This document shows, piece after piece, positions 37,967 to 38,036 of a stretch of 38,036 nt of DNA (position 1 is its first letter; each line of letters starts with the position of its first letter). The stretch is taken from contig NZ_LUUI01000147.1 in the NCBI RefSeq assembly GCF_001644015.1, forward strand, positions 1 through 38,036, in the 5' to 3' direction. The notes under the pieces were generated by a model, which saw only the letters and a list, made by a program, of their open reading frames with translations, was not told where the DNA came from and did no database searches. Origin of the DNA: Methylomonas lenta (GTDB lineage: Bacteria > Pseudomonadota > Gammaproteobacteria > Methylococcales > Methylomonadaceae). Position numbers and translations under genes: made by a program.

Positions 37967-38036
37967 AACTGTTTTACCTTTTACGACAGTCTCGCCCGGA
38001 GGCAGAGGGACAAGGTGTTGAAGTTATTTCGTAGGC

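Larger units (their letters stand above)
37631..38036. other. Non-coding region after rnd
   Basis: About 400 bases to the window end hold no open frame I would call a gene and no recognisable RNA. The first 200 bases show nothing notable; the last 180 carry two perfect hairpins listed separately and C/T-rich flanks of a dispersed-repeat type. Confidence 0.6.

Overview
The window looks like chromosomal DNA of a Gram-negative gammaproteobacterium. It carries lptD-surA, kdsA, amgK-murU, mltD, a TonB-dependent receptor and an outer-membrane porin, so the cell has an outer membrane with LPS. The order pyrG-kdsA-eno-ftsB-ispD-ispF-truD is a classic gammaproteobacterial arrangement. GC content is intermediate. 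The hydroxypyruvate isomerase / tartronate semialdehyde reductase pair and the general style of the proteins suggest a methylotroph or methanotroph of the Methylococcales, but no C1-oxidation gene is present, so that placement is inference. I see no phage, transposase, integrase, CRISPR array, tRNA or rRNA.

Layout. 1-7.4 kb (+): a glycosyltransferase, then pyrG, kdsA, eno, ftsB, ispD, ispF and truD (CTP synthesis, KDO, glycolysis, division, isoprenoids, tRNA modification). Genes are tightly packed except for a palindromic repeat between eno and ftsB. 7.4-13.2 kb (-): trmL, glgP and secA. 13.2-15.1 kb: a 468-base intergenic region with a promoter, then trkA (+). 15.1-18.8 kb (-): a compact run of an unrecognised PRA-PH-like protein, glxR, hyi, a VOC protein, and a membrane/coiled-coil pair of unknown function. 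18.8-21.6 kb (-): a three-gene unit of porin, FMN-binding protein and four-helix membrane protein, behind a clear Fur box. 21.6-23.3 kb (-): yafS-like methyltransferase, rnhA, a small membrane protein and a GIY-YIG protein. 23.4-27.3 kb (+): mltD, a strong terminator, relA. 27.4-29.1 kb (-): amgK-murU (peptidoglycan recycling), divergent from lptD-surA plus a free-standing helicase C-terminal/RNA-binding protein (29.2-33.8 kb, +). 33.9-36.3 kb (-): a TonB-dependent receptor. 36.5-37.6 kb (+): rnd, followed by about 400 bases of non-coding sequence with palindromic repeats.

Most of the window is housekeeping. The parts most worth a second look are: the Fur-box-controlled porin/FMN-binding/membrane-protein unit, which resembles an envelope redox or iron-uptake module; the orphan DeaD/DbpA-type RNA-binding protein after surA; ftsB, which seems to start at ATT directly behind a repeat; the LptD N-terminal extension with repeated Trp/Cys motifs; the degenerate pyrophosphohydrolase-like protein heading the glxR-hyi run; and the very acidic, two-cysteine segment in the TonB receptor.
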